Part shown: piece by piece, positions 43,775 through 54,870 of the stretch | How positions within the stretch are numbered: the first letter of the stretch is position 1 | Layout: each line of letters opens with the position of its first letter | DNA from: Laburnicola sp. R22_1 | Lineage: Eukaryota > Ascomycota > Dothideomycetes > Pleosporales > Didymosphaeriaceae | Assembly: GCA_014281115.1 (NCBI GenBank) | Contig: JACONQ010000002.1 | Span: forward strand, 2,542,001 to 2,606,000 | DNA length: 64,000 nucleotides | Reading direction: 5' to 3' | Position numbers and translations under genes: made by a program | Notes under the pieces: generated by a model | Databases searched by the model: none | Told to the model about the DNA's origin: nothing | The model's input: only the letters and a program-made list of their open reading frames with translations

Positions 43775-45142
43775 ATGGCGCGCACACGCTCCAAACCCAA
43801 AGCCACCGCGCAACCCAAGAAAGAAAGCGCTCCCGAACCCACACCTTCCACAGCCAAACCCCTCCATCCCAGCACCACCAACCCGCCCAAGCTCTTTGTC
43901 CTCCCAAAGCACACTGCCCCGAACGCGCGCATCGTCACGCTCGACAACCCCGCCAACGGCGCCCCATCGCGATACTACTTCTGCCCCGACAAGGGCTTCC
44001 ACGAGTTCACGCGCATCGCAGCATCCAAGAAAGACTGCAGGAGCTGGCTGATCACGCCCAATTCCACCGAGGAAGAGGGTAAAGAGGAGGTGGAGGCGGC
44101 AAGTACAAAAGACGACGCGCAACCAGACATTAGCAACGGTTACATCACCAAAACCGCCTCCCTCTTCCTCACCACCCCCATCGACACCCTCTTCCTCATC
44201 CTCCCCGCGCTAGCCCCAAAGTCCGCAAAAGACACCAAACAGCACTTCCTCGCCTTCGACGACCACCTCGATACCCTGCGCTCCACCTCGCGGCAATGGA
44301 AAGTCCTCCTAGCGCAATACCCCAGCCTACGAGGCATGATCGAGAAGCGCATGACCGCAGTATGCGACACCGTCACCGCCAGCGACGAAACCATGTACCG
44401 CCTCTCCACGACGAAACTGCTCTCCATCCTGGTAAAAAAGGCAGAGCGCATGTGTAAAAACGGGCTGCCCCCATCCATGGAAGACCGCTTCGTAAAGTCC
44501 GCGCTCGAAGTCCCTGTCATGAACATCAGACGCGAAGACAGCACCTTCAGCGTCGTGGACACGGCGGCGTCCACCACTACGCCCACCGCGTCCGAACCCG
44601 CAGACTCGCAAACAACCACCGTGTCGACATGTACATCAACGCCGACGGAATCCACACTCTCCACCACCAGCACAACGCTCGACTCCCAACCCACCACCAC
44701 ACCCACACCCACAACAACCAGCACACCCACCCCGCCCGCCCTCCAAACCCCTCCCCAAATCCCCCTCCTCCGCCTCCGCACCTCCCTCACCTACCTCCTC
44801 ACCGCCTACCTCCCTTCCCATCTGCACTCCCTCCTCACCAACCCACCAACTCCCTCCCCTCTCCCCGACTTCGCCCCCCTAACCTCCCACCTCACGCACC
44901 TCTCCACCCTCCGCGCCTCCGCCCTCGCCCTCCGCTCCCTCTCCGACAACATCTCGCGCAAGCGCACCCACGTCGACGACGAGGAGGTAATAGCCGAGCG
45001 CGAAGAGAAAAAAAGAAAAAAGGAGGAGGAGGATAAGAAGAAGAAGGGGGAGAGTAGGGCGGTCAAGCAGTTGAAGAAGGTGGATACGAGGGGGATGAGG
45101 AAGTTGAGTGAGTTTTTTGGGGGGGTGGGGAAGAAGGGGTGA
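43775..45142 (+). CDS. RNH202: Ribonuclease H2 subunit B
   Basis: A single exon of 455 residues from the ATG at 43775; the frame extends upstream without ATG. Family features are KLFVLPK (39-45), SRYYFCPDKGFHEFTRI (65-81), GYITKTASLFLTTPIDTLFLILPAL and ETMYRLSTTKLLSILVKKAERM. A long Thr/Pro-rich linker follows, then a basic helix. The C-terminus carries MRKLSEFF (about 441-448), which fits the PCNA-interacting M/QxxLxxFF pattern seen at the end of human RNASEH2B. RNase H2 removes ribonucleotides and RNA-DNA hybrids from nuclear DNA; subunit B scaffolds the trimer. Its partner subunits are not in this window. Confidence 0.93.
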   Translation: MARTRSKPKATAQPKKESAPEPTPSTAKPLHPSTTNPPKLFVLPKHTAPNARIVTLDNPANGAPSRYYFCPDKGFHEFTRIAASKKDCRSWLITPNSTEEEGKEEVEAASTKDDAQPDISNGYITKTASLFLTTPIDTLFLILPALAPKSAKDTKQHFLAFDDHLDTLRSTSRQWKVLLAQYPSLRGMIEKRMTAVCDTVTASDETMYRLSTTKLLSILVKKAERMCKNGLPPSMEDRFVKSALEVPVMNIRREDSTFSVVDTAASTTTPTASEPADSQTTTVSTCTSTPTESTLSTTSTTLDSQPTTTPTPTTTSTPTPPALQTPPQIPLLRLRTSLTYLLTAYLPSHLHSLLTNPPTPSPLPDFAPLTSHLTHLSTLRASALALRSLSDNISRKRTHVDDEEVIAEREEKKRKKEEEDKKKKGESRAVKQLKKVDTRGMRKLSEFFGGVGKKG

Positions 45143-46056
45143 GAGAGGGGGTGGCGGAGGGTGTATCTATGTATGAGTTATGTGTGTGTGTGTGTGTGTA
45201 TGTGTGTGGTTAGTTCTGGGTTTGGGGGGTTGGGCTTGCGGCGTTCATGGGACCTCGGCATGGGTGAGGCGTGGGTAGAGTGAGTGTTTGACCGCCAACG
45301 GCCAGGACACACTGGGAACAGGAATCAAGGCATTACAGCTATATACCACACTACACAAGCTCCAGCACAAGCACCCGCAAATTCAAGCAATTGTTTTTTT
45401 ATTATTCTACGTACCCAGCATACGTGCTCACGCGCACACATCCAAGCTTCCACTCAGGATACTCGCACCACGCAGTGCATCTCCAAACCCATACATCCAC
45501 GTTCAGCACAAGCCAGTCGCCGCACAAGACACAGGCAACCAGCAAACGCCATCGCAAAAGGGTATCCGAAACGCACTCCATTCCAAGCGTACAGAGAACA
45601 TCCATACAGCCCGACAATTAAAAAAGCCACTGATTACCGTGACAGCAAACTGAACATGCTAGATCATGTCCTCTTTCTGCAAATACAGAAAAGCCATCGA
45701 CCGACCGACATCGCTAGATAGAGTCGTGATAGCCGTCTGCCGCGATAGCTAGATATCATCGCGCCAAAGCCGTGATTAGATGATCGAAGAGAAGAAGAGA
45801 TCCGAAAAAGAGCGCGAGAAATCCCAGGCGCGACGGCAGCAGGGTATCGAGCAGGCCAAGCAGATATGCAACCCAACGCCCGCATCGCTTCCTCGTATTA
45901 GAAACTCCGTAGTGCCCGAGATAAATTGTGGATGCGGTATTTGTCGTGATGCCCATCTAACGCCAATAACCATGGTAGATGCAAGATGCGAATGGAACAG
46001 CGGCAACTTTTCGAACCAATTGCACACCACCTTCAGCATCAACGGGCTGTGCCGCG
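45143..46056. other. Convergent intergenic region
   Basis: Between two convergent stop codons. A (TG)n microsatellite is at about 45,180-45,210. The rest is probably 3' untranslated sequence; the 145-codon frame inside has no recognisable content. Confidence 0.5.
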
Positions 46057-47339
46057 TCAGAAGCCGTCAATAGACATGGTCGGAGAGGACTGCTCACTCC
46101 GTGCCCGCTTATCAGCTTCATTCTCAAGCGGCGGCCCACTGCGCTTTGCTCCGGCACGGGTGGAGCTGGTGGCTCGGGCAGAGGATTTGACCCGGCTCCA
46201 CGATTCGAACGACATTTCTACAACGATTAGTCTTTATCGAGAACAAGGCGAGGCGTACTTACGTCGCTTGACAGTCTTAGTCGGGGGCGGGGTTCGATCT
46301 TGGGTGGCGGTAGGAGTAACTTCGCGGCCATGGCGGATGCTACGGCTTGGGGTAGCGATCGGAAGCTCAATGTCGGTAGTGGCCTCCTCGTCGTCCTCTT
46401 CGCCATTCTCACGCTTGAGACGTTCAATCTCCTCTTTGAACAGGAGCTTGGGCTTGATGGCAGAGCGTGTTAGGCGACGAGAGCCGCCCGCGTCCGCCTT
46501 GTGGTAGAGCTCATCCTCAGACGAGCGACCAACATCAGCGTCGTGCGGAACATCCTCGAACTGGCGAAAGATGGTCTTTCCGCGGCTACTTAAAGTTAGG
46601 CCAACTCGCGAGAGAGTGTAGGGTTAAGAAGAACTCACTGGGTGTACACAATGCCTTCGTCGCGAGCAGCAGCTTCAAAGATCTGCACTGTCTTCTCGTC
46701 CATTTTGCGCGGCTTCTTCGGTGACGCCTTCGCCTTTCCTTTGCCCTTGCGCGAGAGGAATGGATTGTTCTCCTCGTCCTCGCGATCGGGAACGCGCTCT
46801 TTCGAATCGACGTACACGGCCATCTTGGTGCTCGCCGTGCCCATGTGCTCCTCGAAGCTATCCATGGCCAGCGCGCTCTTTATGCTCTTGTGGGCCTTGC
46901 GCGGGGTCGGCATGGCGTCCTCGACAGTCGACGGGCGGTTCGCAAACAAGACGCGCGCCGTGGGACGCAGAGATTCCTCGGTGTGGAGGGCGCGCTTTCG
47001 GGGCGTCTTGGCCGGCGTGGGGAGCATTCCGCGGGGCGCCATAGCAGTTAAGAGGCGGCGCGCAGGTGTCGGAGCGAAGGTGTCGGAGTCAGAGTCGGGT
47101 TGGGTGCGTCGTGTTGAGCGAGGCGAGCGCAGCTTTGCGGGAGAGATGGGTGAGGAGGGAGGAGAGAGAGTGTGGTTGGCGGTGCGGGTGGACGTCTGCT
47201 TCCTGGGAGTTTGCTCGTGCTGGGCGGCTACTCTGCTGGACCGGCGCGGTGAAAAGGGCTCGTAGTTGTCGTACTTGGCGCCGTGGTGAGGAGCAGGAGG
47301 CGTGCGCACTCGGCGCGGGGGAGAAGGGGTGCGCTCCAT
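46057..47339 (-). CDS. SP/TP-rich fungal nuclear-type protein, function unknown
   Basis: Three exons, 47339-46639, 46588-46263 and 46217-46057, give 395 residues. The introns are 50 and 45 nt (GTGAGT/TAAG with CTAAC; GTAAGT/GTAG with CTAAT), and both junctions keep frame (GIVYT-HSRGKTIFRQFED; TKTVKR-QMSFESW). The protein is basic, low in predicted structure and dense in Ser-Pro/Thr-Pro (MERTPSPPRRVRTPPAP, LPTPAKTPRKR, MPTPRK), a typical cyclin-dependent-kinase substrate composition. The more ordered core is MPTPRKAHKSIKSALAMDSF to IVYT, followed by KPKLLFKEEIERLKREN. KGKGKAKASPKKPRK suggests nuclear localisation. I do not recognise the family with confidence. It is divergently transcribed from DUO1. 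Confidence 0.8.
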
Positions 47340-47825
47340 GGTGGAGGTGAAAGCGCGTGCAGCGGCAGCAGGTGCGGTATGGCGGGCGGTGGAAGGATGC
47401 CAAGAAGGATATTGAGGTCGAGGTTGAGTCGGCGCGATCGGGAACGAACAAATGCCGTGTGCGGGAGCGCGGGGGATTTATGATGACGATAATGCAGAGG
47501 GACCGTGTCGGGCGTTATTGTGCTATTGTGCTATTGTGAGCAATGGCAGGCGAGGGGAGTGGAGCATGGACGCTCGTCATCGTCACGGTGAAGAAGACAG
47601 GAGGTTGGTTTTCCAGCGTTTTCCAGCCATCGCGCCAAGGCAGGCAGGCGCAAGGGCCGCCGTTGACGACAACAAACAGGCAGGCACCGCAGGCGCCCCT
47701 GCCCCGCCCGCCGTCAAACATGCCAAACACGCCAACGCCCGCCGGTTCCACATGTCAACAACAATAATACGCACAATTGCTATTGTCGGCAGCTGTTCCC
47801 CCGTCACGCCCACGGCATAATCACC
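47340..47825. promoter_or_regulatory. Divergent promoter between SP/TP-rich gene and DUO1
   Basis: 486 bp between start codons. A duplicated 'gtgctattgt' lies near 47,520. No ACGCGT site is present, unlike the MCM10/RNH202 promoter. Confidence 0.45.
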
Positions 47826-48590
47826 ATGACCGACCCGAAACTAGATGAGCTGAGCCTCTCCGGCTCGGACTCGGACGCGCTGTTCGACACCCCCGCCGCG
47901 CGCAAGAACAAAACAAAAACCGTTGACGCCAGCGAGGGCGCTGCCGCCGGCAAGGCGCGTAAGGAGTCGCACTACTCGACCGAAGAGGCCCGCGAGACGG
48001 AACTGCGCAAGGAGCTGGAAAGCGTGCGCAATGTGAACAAGGTCATCGAGGGCGTTGTGGAGAGCCTGCAGAAGGCGAAGAACAACATGGACGTATGGGC
48101 GCCCTAAAAAGCATTGTGGGGGCATGGAACGCTAATAGATTGACAGACTGTTTCTCGAACTGTCACCAGTGCCTCGACCCTCCTGCAGACATGGACGCGC
48201 ATCCTCTCGCAGACGGAGCATAACCAGCGCCTCATCCTGAACCCACAATGGCAAGGAGCGAGCCAGGACCTCGTCGACATACAAGAAGAGGAAGCCTATC
48301 GCCAGCAAGCTGCCGAGCGCAGGGCAGCCGAGGAGCAGGCGAGGAGAGACGCCGCAATGCGCAAAGCAGAAGAAGACCGGCGAAAGGCAGAAGCTACGAC
48401 GAAGCCCGGAACGCGCGGACGAGGACGGGGAGTATCAAGGGGGCGGGGCACTTCGACATCAAGCACAGGCTACGTCGGCGTCGGTGGGCAGACTGGGCGA
48501 GGCGGTCTCAATCGTAGTGGCTCGACGAGCAGCAGAGCTGGCAGCGGCATTGGGCGTGGACTACGTGGCAGGGGCAGGGGATTGGGTTGA
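47826..48590 (+). CDS. DUO1: DASH complex subunit Duo1
   Basis: Two exons, 47826-48092 and 48147-48590, give 236 residues. The 54-nt intron (GTATGG...CAG, CTAAT branch) joins KAKNNMD to TVSRTVTSASTLLQTW. The conserved core is ELRKELESVRNVNKVIEGVV and WTRILSQTEHNQRLILN-P-W. DASH/Dam1 forms rings or patches on kinetochore microtubules in fungi and is absent from animals. The downstream half is a Glu/Arg-rich helix (QQAAERRAAEEQARRDAAMRK), then an RG/GR-rich disordered tail (GTRGRGRGVSRGRG), which could bind nucleic acid or be methylated. The ordered part is normal length for the family. Confidence 0.95.
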
Positions 48591-49197
48591 TCAATCTGAG
48601 GATAGGAAGAGCTAAGTCATTGTATGAATCTTGATACCCAACGCCATCGACTGTGGCACGTTCTTGCGAGGGCTTTTCGCTCGCGTCTCGTGATACCCTA
48701 TTCAAGGTCCACCTCATAAGCCACAGATGCCCGCCCACCAATACTGCCCTCTCTTTCTTTCCAATGCGCAGTCATGGCTACGCATGTCAGAACGATACCT
48801 GCTAACGAAGCAGTCCTTCTGCCTTTTATATTTGCTGTATTCCTTGTCGGATTCAGCCATTAGCCAGGCCGGATGGAGTTCCTAAAGGGGAAAGCTCCCA
48901 ACCCCACTTTAGCTCCCCCGCTATTCTGCACACACCGAGCCGCGTGAGCTCAGGACACGCGCTGTACACCTGATGTTGGCCCGCCTATATTAACACTCTC
49001 TGTCTACGTTCAATTTTCCTTCATTTTGTCTACAACTGTACCGTGGAAAACCCCACCGCGCGCCCTGTCTACGGCCACTTGATCTCCAATTGGTGCATAC
49101 CCTGTCTTCGGTATCTAGCTTTGGACAGAGAGAGACAATTGCATGCTACTAGCAGGATAGATATTCGAAGACGCTGAACCTTCTCGCTGGTGTCACC
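48591..49197. promoter_or_regulatory. DUO1 3' end and galactokinase promoter/leader
   Basis: 607 bp. The half nearer the galactokinase start is pyrimidine-rich ('tgtctacgttcaattttcc'), a usual fungal promoter/leader texture. No Gal4-type CGG-N11-CCG palindrome was recognised. Confidence 0.45.
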
Positions 49198-50854
49198 ATG
49201 GACGTCCCTACGGCTACGTCGCTACGCGACATCTACCCAGAAGACGCGGTCCCAATCCAGGCGAAGCGATGGGAGCGGATACTAGCCAAGTTCAAGGAGG
49301 CCTATGGCAAACCGGCAGAGTTTGTAGCACGGAGTCCGGGTCGTGTCAACATCATTGGCGAGGTACGCTCAACGATATGGCATTTGCGACCGCGAAGTTG
49401 ACCATTTTTAGCACATTGACTACTCGCTATACGAAGTGCTGCCCATGGCTATCACTGCCGACTTTGTCATGGCTGTAGCCGTTCGACCCTCCGACGATAA
49501 GCCCCACGTTAGGATCGCAAACGTACAATCCGAGAAGTTCCCTTCCCGCGAATTCGACATTCCAACCGAAGGCGAAATCCCCATAGATGCTTCTGAGCAT
49601 GAGTGGGCCAACTACTTCAAATCAGGCCTACGCGGTGTTTCACAATTGCTCGAGAAGAAGCAGGGCAAATATTTCGTCTCGGTCGGCATGGACGTCATGT
49701 GCGACGGCACAGTACCGAGCGGTGGTGGGCTCTCAAGCTCGGCGTCGTTTACCTGCACCAGCGCACTGGCTGTCTTGACTGCCAACGGAGAGACCAAGGT
49801 GGACAAGAAAGAACTCTGTGAGCTTGCTATCGTTTCGGAACGTGCGGTAGGTGTCAACTCTGGGGGGTAAGTGCGATCGTTTTCTTTTCTTTTCACGTTC
49901 TAACAATAGAACAGTATGGACCAAGCGGCATCCGTCTTTTCACTTCGCGGCTCTGCCCTCTACGTGACCTTTAAGCCGGCTCTCGATTACACGACCATCA
50001 AGTTTCCACACACAGACCCCGAACTCACATTCGTCACCGCCCAGAGCTTCGTAGCCGCGGACAAGCACGTCACTGCGCCCGTGTGCTACAACCTGCGTGT
50101 CGTTGAATGCACCCTAGCGGCCGTCTTCTTGGCAAAAGTGTTCCAACTGAAGCAAGAATTACCAAAGGACTCATCTCCTCTCGGTGTTAGCTTGCGCGGC
50201 TTCCACGACACGTACTTCGAAGAAAAGCATGATGTCGCGGACAATACAAAAGTTTCAGTTGCCGAATTTGAAGACCAACTCCGCAAGCTTGTTCAACTTG
50301 CGGGTGATTATCTTCACCAGGAGGACGGCTACTCGCGAGGTGACATCTGTGCGCTGCTTGGGATATCGGAAGACGAGCTTAACCAGCGCTACATGTCGAA
50401 GTTCCCTGTTCGTGCGGACAAGTTCATGCTGCGACAGCGTGCTCTCCACGTGTTCACCGAGGCGCTTCGCGTCATCAAGTTCCGACAGCTGTTATCCTCG
50501 CCGCCATCAAACGGCAGGGAACTACTCAAGTCACTTGGGGACCTGATGAACGAGACCCAAGACTCTTGCCGCGACGTTTACGACTGCAGTTGTCCGGAGT
50601 TGGACGAGCTGTGCGATCTCGCGCGTAGTGCCGGGTCCGCTGGCAGCAGGCTGACCGGCGCTGGATGGGGAGGATGCAGCGTGCACCTTGTTCCCAGCGA
50701 CAAGGTCGATGCTGTCAAGAAAGCTTGGGAAGAAAATTACTACCGGAAGAAGTTCCCGGGTATCACGGAAGAGAAGCTGGACGAAGCCGTTGTCGTCAGC
50801 AAGCCTGGGAGCGGAAGCATGATATTGAAGGTTGTTGGAGGGAGCGTTGTGTGA
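49198..50854 (+). CDS. GAL1: Galactokinase
   Basis: Three exons, 49198-49362, 49412-49866 and 49915-50854, give 519 residues. The introns are 49 and 48 nt, and splicing restores RVNIIGE-HIDYSLYEVLP and VGVNSGG-MDQAASVFSL. GHMP-kinase motifs are all present: the N-terminal galactose-binding signature GRVNIIGEHIDY, the phosphate-binding PSGGGLSSSASF (about residues 157-169), the catalytic Asp in GGMDQAASV, and the C-terminal GSRLTGAGWGGCSVHLV. The enzyme phosphorylates galactose at C1 in the Leloir pathway. Length matches yeast Gal1/Gal3, and the catalytic-loop Ser pair distinguishes a kinase from a Gal3-type sensor. No other GAL gene lies nearby. Confidence 0.97.
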
Positions 50855-51227
50855 TGCTGGAGCTTCGGTCCATGCTGCCCGTGATCACCAGGTTCTTTGT
50901 AGGCGAGCCCTTCACAATGCATCAATGATATGATGGCCTTTGGCTTTGCTGTCCCTACAATGACTTGTTCAATGCAACCTTCCTTACAATGCTTCCATTC
51001 ACACTCACTATAAAATTTCGAGATCCCTCTTCATGTTATAAACCAGAAAACCAACAAACATCATCCCCTTAGGTACTTCCGGTAAGACACCTTCCACCCA
51101 CACACACACTCTCAAGAACATCTACCCCCAGCGTAGACCCTCCATCTCGACTTCACACTCCCCAGCACCTACAAACACAACACACCCACCACCCTTCCAA
51201 CCCCATCGTTTTACCCCTTCACCAAAA
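50855..51227. promoter_or_regulatory. Intergenic region upstream of the 259-residue gene
   Basis: 373 bp with a long C/A-rich leader ('ccacacacacacactctc') just before the next start codon. No distinct motif. Confidence 0.45.
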
Positions 51228-52007
51228 ATGTACTCCCACACTTTCACACCTACCCCCTCCACCACCCCTCAAATCCCCGCCGCCCACCCCTTCACAACCC
51301 ACACCCACACCCTCCTACACACCCTAACCCGCATCCTCGCGCACCACCCCTCCCCCCACTCCTCCCCAGCCGTCCACCTCGCCCGCCAAGCCCTCACCCA
51401 CCTCTCGCACATCATCGATCCCGCATCGCCTGTAGGCCAGGCCGTGTTCCCGGATGAGATTGCCGCGTACGCGATGTATGCCACGGGGCTTGTGCAGCGG
51501 GCTGTTGGGCAGCGGGACGACAAGCATATAAATGGGGAGGGGGAAGGGGGTGTTAGACCTGTTGTTGAAGCTGAGGAGGAGGCGTTTGGGTGGCAGTTGG
51601 ATGGTGTGGAGGCGAACAAGATGCAGCGGCTTTCGATGCAAGTGTTGATTGGCGCTATGCCTTCGTCTCAGGCATCGTGGGGTGGGTTGGGTAGGCGGAC
51701 GCGGGAGCCGCTTCGAGATTTTTTCGCTGGCTTCGCTCAGCATGGGGAGGCTGTGCATGGTAAGTGGGCGGAGTATGGGGGGTTGAATGGTAAGGATGCG
51801 GCGGTGGTGCTGGATACGCCGCTTACGGCGCGCTTGTCTTCGCTGGATCTGGATTCGGATGACGGCGAGGAGGGCGGTATTCAGCTTTACGATGGGGCGA
51901 GGGACTGGGCGGATGAGGATAGGGGGGAGACGTCGAAGTGGGCGCGGGGTAATTGGGTGTGCGGGTTTTGTGGGGTGGAGTGCTTTTGTGGGGGGGATGA
52001 TGCTTAG
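51228..52007 (+). CDS. Conserved fungal-type protein with C-terminal Cys cluster
   Basis: A single exon of 259 residues with ATG in aaaaATGT context. The N-terminus is Pro/Thr/His-rich. A helical middle follows (AVHLARQALTHLSHIIDPAS, DEIAAYAMYATGLVQRAVGQ). Then come KMQRLSMQVLIGAMPSSQ and an acidic stretch (LDLDSDDGEEGG). The tail WVCGFCGVECFCGG has four Cys in CxxC...CxC spacing that could hold a metal. I do not recognise the family. Codon usage shifts from C-rich to G-rich halfway through, as in several neighbours. Confidence 0.7.
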   Translation: MYSHTFTPTPSTTPQIPAAHPFTTHTHTLLHTLTRILAHHPSPHSSPAVHLARQALTHLSHIIDPASPVGQAVFPDEIAAYAMYATGLVQRAVGQRDDKHINGEGEGGVRPVVEAEEEAFGWQLDGVEANKMQRLSMQVLIGAMPSSQASWGGLGRRTREPLRDFFAGFAQHGEAVHGKWAEYGGLNGKDAAVVLDTPLTARLSSLDLDSDDGEEGGIQLYDGARDWADEDRGETSKWARGNWVCGFCGVECFCGGDDA

Positions 52008-52647
52008 GGGCTGGGTCCTTGGGCGGGGAAGTAGAAGGCATCTTTTTGCAAATGCATAGCGTTATCATGAAGATTGGAAGGTGTGACATAGTACGTGGTG
52101 TGTCGTCGGATTTAGGGTTTAATATATTATTGTGTGGTGCTAATGTCTGCTTTTTGTGTGCTTCTTTGTGATGTGTTGTAGGAATCCGCTCTGGTCCGTA
52201 TCGGGCGAGGATAGCTTCTCTGCGACTGATCTCGCGGTATTGTAGACCTTGGTGTTTTATAGCTTACTTTATTATATGACTCATCTCCTAATGATTGAAA
52301 ACTATAGTGTATCGTGACGTGGGCAAGATGTCGGCAACCACATGCTGTTCAAGTTTGAAGGTTGAAGCTGCGTCTCCCTGCGTGATTATCTTGGGTTCTT
52401 CGCGCTTTCTTTATCAGGAGCCTATCTGCGGCACCTTGCATTTATTCATTCGTATCTGTTCATAGGCAACCTATCCTTTTACAAATTATAAGACTTAACA
52501 GCACAGCTAGGGTTTAATAGCTAAAGCATACAGGAAAAAAAGAGCGTGATTAGGATTAACTACAGTAGGGAGCCAAAGCATGACGCGATAATTGTAAAGG
52601 GTAGGCACAGGGCCGATCACATGACAGCGAACCTCTTACCTTATTTT
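52008..52647. other. Intergenic region
   Basis: 640 bp of falling GC content. No gene or repeat recognised. Confidence 0.5.
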
Positions 52648-52980
52648 TTAGTGCCTCAACAATCCAGCAGGTAAGAAGACCCGCCAGACTTCGTAAACCT
52701 TCAACCCAGCTCTACCAACGCGTTTCAAGACAAAAGACTCATCCTCGGACCTGCGTAAATCGACCAGCGATGTTAGTAATCCCGCAAGAAGGGACCAAAC
52801 CAGCCAGGGGAACGTACTTGGCTTTGAAGATACTGAACTTAGGTCCTGATTTTGCTGGAGTATCTCGCCTTGTACATATACGCGACCGGTTTTACCCACT
52901 ACGGTGGAGGCCATTCTGATGCTTGTACAATTGGCAAGCCGAGTGAAGGATGATTGGAAAGTAAGACGGTTGAGAAACAT
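52648..52980 (-). pseudogene. 5' fragment of a fungal kinase-like gene
   Basis: From the ATG at 52980: MFLNRLTFQSSFTRLANCTS, then TVVGKTGRVYVQGEILQQ, the opening of a protein-kinase-like family that is multicopy in many filamentous fungi. A one-base loss near 52,840 shifts the frame; the expected KFSIFKAK is read in the neighbouring frame. A good 67-nt intron follows (52817-52751, GTACGT, ACTAAC branch, CAG), then SEDESFVLKRV. Homology ends there, and the rest of the kinase domain is missing. The fragment abuts the right-hand transposon block, so truncation by rearrangement is likely. Confidence 0.65.
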
Positions 52981-53285
52981 CGAAAAAAGGGCGGATGGAC
53001 CGGCTGATGAAAACGAACGATCAAAGGTGGGGGCTAGTCGGTCTCTGCGTAAAGTATCGGAATGGTGTTCGTGTCTGCGCTGCACAGGCCTGTGATGGCA
53101 GACGCGCGGCGCGTGGGCGCTTACCATGTTTCCCCGCTCAACGCACAGACCCCACTCAACGCACAGTTTGAGGATGCCCACTACTACTACTTTTAAAGCT
53201 GTACAGCTCTATATAGATCAAATTATCACGAGATTTTTTGTAGTAGCATTCTTAAAAGTTGTTTTAATCGATTGGCAACGATATA

Positions 53286-54830
53286 TTAGGTGCGATACCT
53301 CTGTGGGAGGCGTACTGTACGCGTGCGCGTTGATGGGCCAGATGCCTCTACCACCCCTTCAATGACGGATAGATCCTCAGCATCAGCCTCTAGGTCCTTA
53401 ATAACATGAGCAGGAGGTGCAGGAGCTGTGAGGCTACGCGCCTTACCCTTTTTAGCTAATTGTATATCATTCTAGAGTTGCTTTTTAGCTGCGTGGGCGA
53501 GTAGGGCTTCTTCGCGCTCTGCAGCCTTCTGCTATTTTTCCTGCAATTTAACCTCCTTTGCAGCTATCCTTATTTCTGCTCTTTGCTGAAGCATAGCCTA
53601 TTTCTCCTGCTTTTTCTGCTCCCTAGCTAGCTTATTGCGATCCTTCTGGTGTTGTAGTTCTTCTGCTTTGGCGTCTTTTTGGACTTGTTGATTGCGGGCA
53701 GCTTCAACTTTAGATGGCGACTAGAAGACAGCGCCACTAGCGTAATTCTGGGAAGGTTTAAGTAGTAATGCCTTGCCACGCGTACGGCGCTTCTTTTCAT
53801 TGATAAGGGCGTCTTTAAGGCGGTTGTTTTCATGCTGAAGGAGCTGTTTTTGAGTCGTGATTGCATGTATCGTGTGAGAGAGCTGTAAGGCGCGTTTATC
53901 GTAGATATTAACTACCTGTCGTAGGAGCCGTTTAATCTTGCGCTAGTTGCTTGCAGAGAGTACTAAAGACGTACTATTACTGCTTAATGGCCTCTTAGGC
54001 TCTAGATCCTTAAATTTCTTTAATATAGCGTTGCTATCCAGTAGAGAGATGCTAGTAACTCTAAATAAGTTAATAATCGTTTCCTTAGCAAACGCGGTCC
54101 TATACGCCCTATAGAAGAAGCGGAAGAAGTCGCGCTTAGTAATAGATGTAAGGCCCTAGCTGTTGTATATAAATTAGGAGAGCTCTTTGGTATATGCAGC
54201 TGAGAGAGGCTTAAAAAGGCAGACATCTAGAGGCTGCAGCGTATAAGTTGAATGAGGCAGATAGATAGCTAGGAGGATCCTATTTTGATTGCAGAACTTA
54301 ATAAACTCCATTATAATATGCGAGCTATGCCTATTAAGAATAAGGAGCCTATAGTTGCGTTTTGCCTTTGTCTTAGTCTCTTCCTGAAAGCATCTCTTAA
54401 GCCAGGCAATACCAAGTTTGTTGTTTGTCCATCCTAAAGGTGATGAGGCGAAGAAGGCGCGGTGCTCTTGAGGATTAAAATCCTGCAACCAGGTATCCTA
54501 AATATTGCTAGAAGCTGCCTAATATATAAGGGCAGGATTAAGAGAGCTGCTATCGGCGCATATATAAGCTATTGTTGTAATTCACTTCTAATTGCTGTCC
54601 TAAAGTACCTGCTTAATGCTACCCTAATTATACTGGCGTTAGGAGAATACGCGCTTTATTCTTAACACTACCCTAATTAAGAAGCCCTTCTTATCTATAT
54701 TGTATGTATTTAATAGCGCGATGTTATACTGCTTGATCTTATCGTCTAAAAGCTTAAAATAGAGGGTATATTTGAAGGCTAAATTAGCTTTGTGGCGCTG
54801 GTTATTAATACTAACCTAGATTATAAGCGA
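53286..54830 (-). pseudogene. pogo/Fot1-type transposase pseudogene
   Basis: Minus-strand frames read, in order, FNPQEHRAFFASSPLGWTNN, NYRLLILNRHSSHIIMEFIK and LAIYLPHSTYTLQPLDVCLF, the DDE_1 transposase core, then a coiled-coil C-terminus ending QLAKKGKARSLTAPAPP...LPQRYRT with stop at 53286-53288. The catalytic Asp of LILDGH is now Asn and the Gly is Arg, both G-to-A changes; several CAG codons are TAG. The N-terminal CENP-B-like helix-turn-helix is missing. Instead, GACTCGCTTATAAGGACGAC repeats near 54,830-54,870 look like a terminal repeat. It is dead, of the RIP type. Confidence 0.85.
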
Positions 54831-54870
54831 GTCGTCCTTATAAGCGAGTCGCCCACCTTGTCAACTCTCT

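Noticed and set aside
45284..45721. 145- and 121-codon overlapping frames between convergent genes
   Set aside because: Low-complexity composition, no domain, in expected 3' untranslated sequence.
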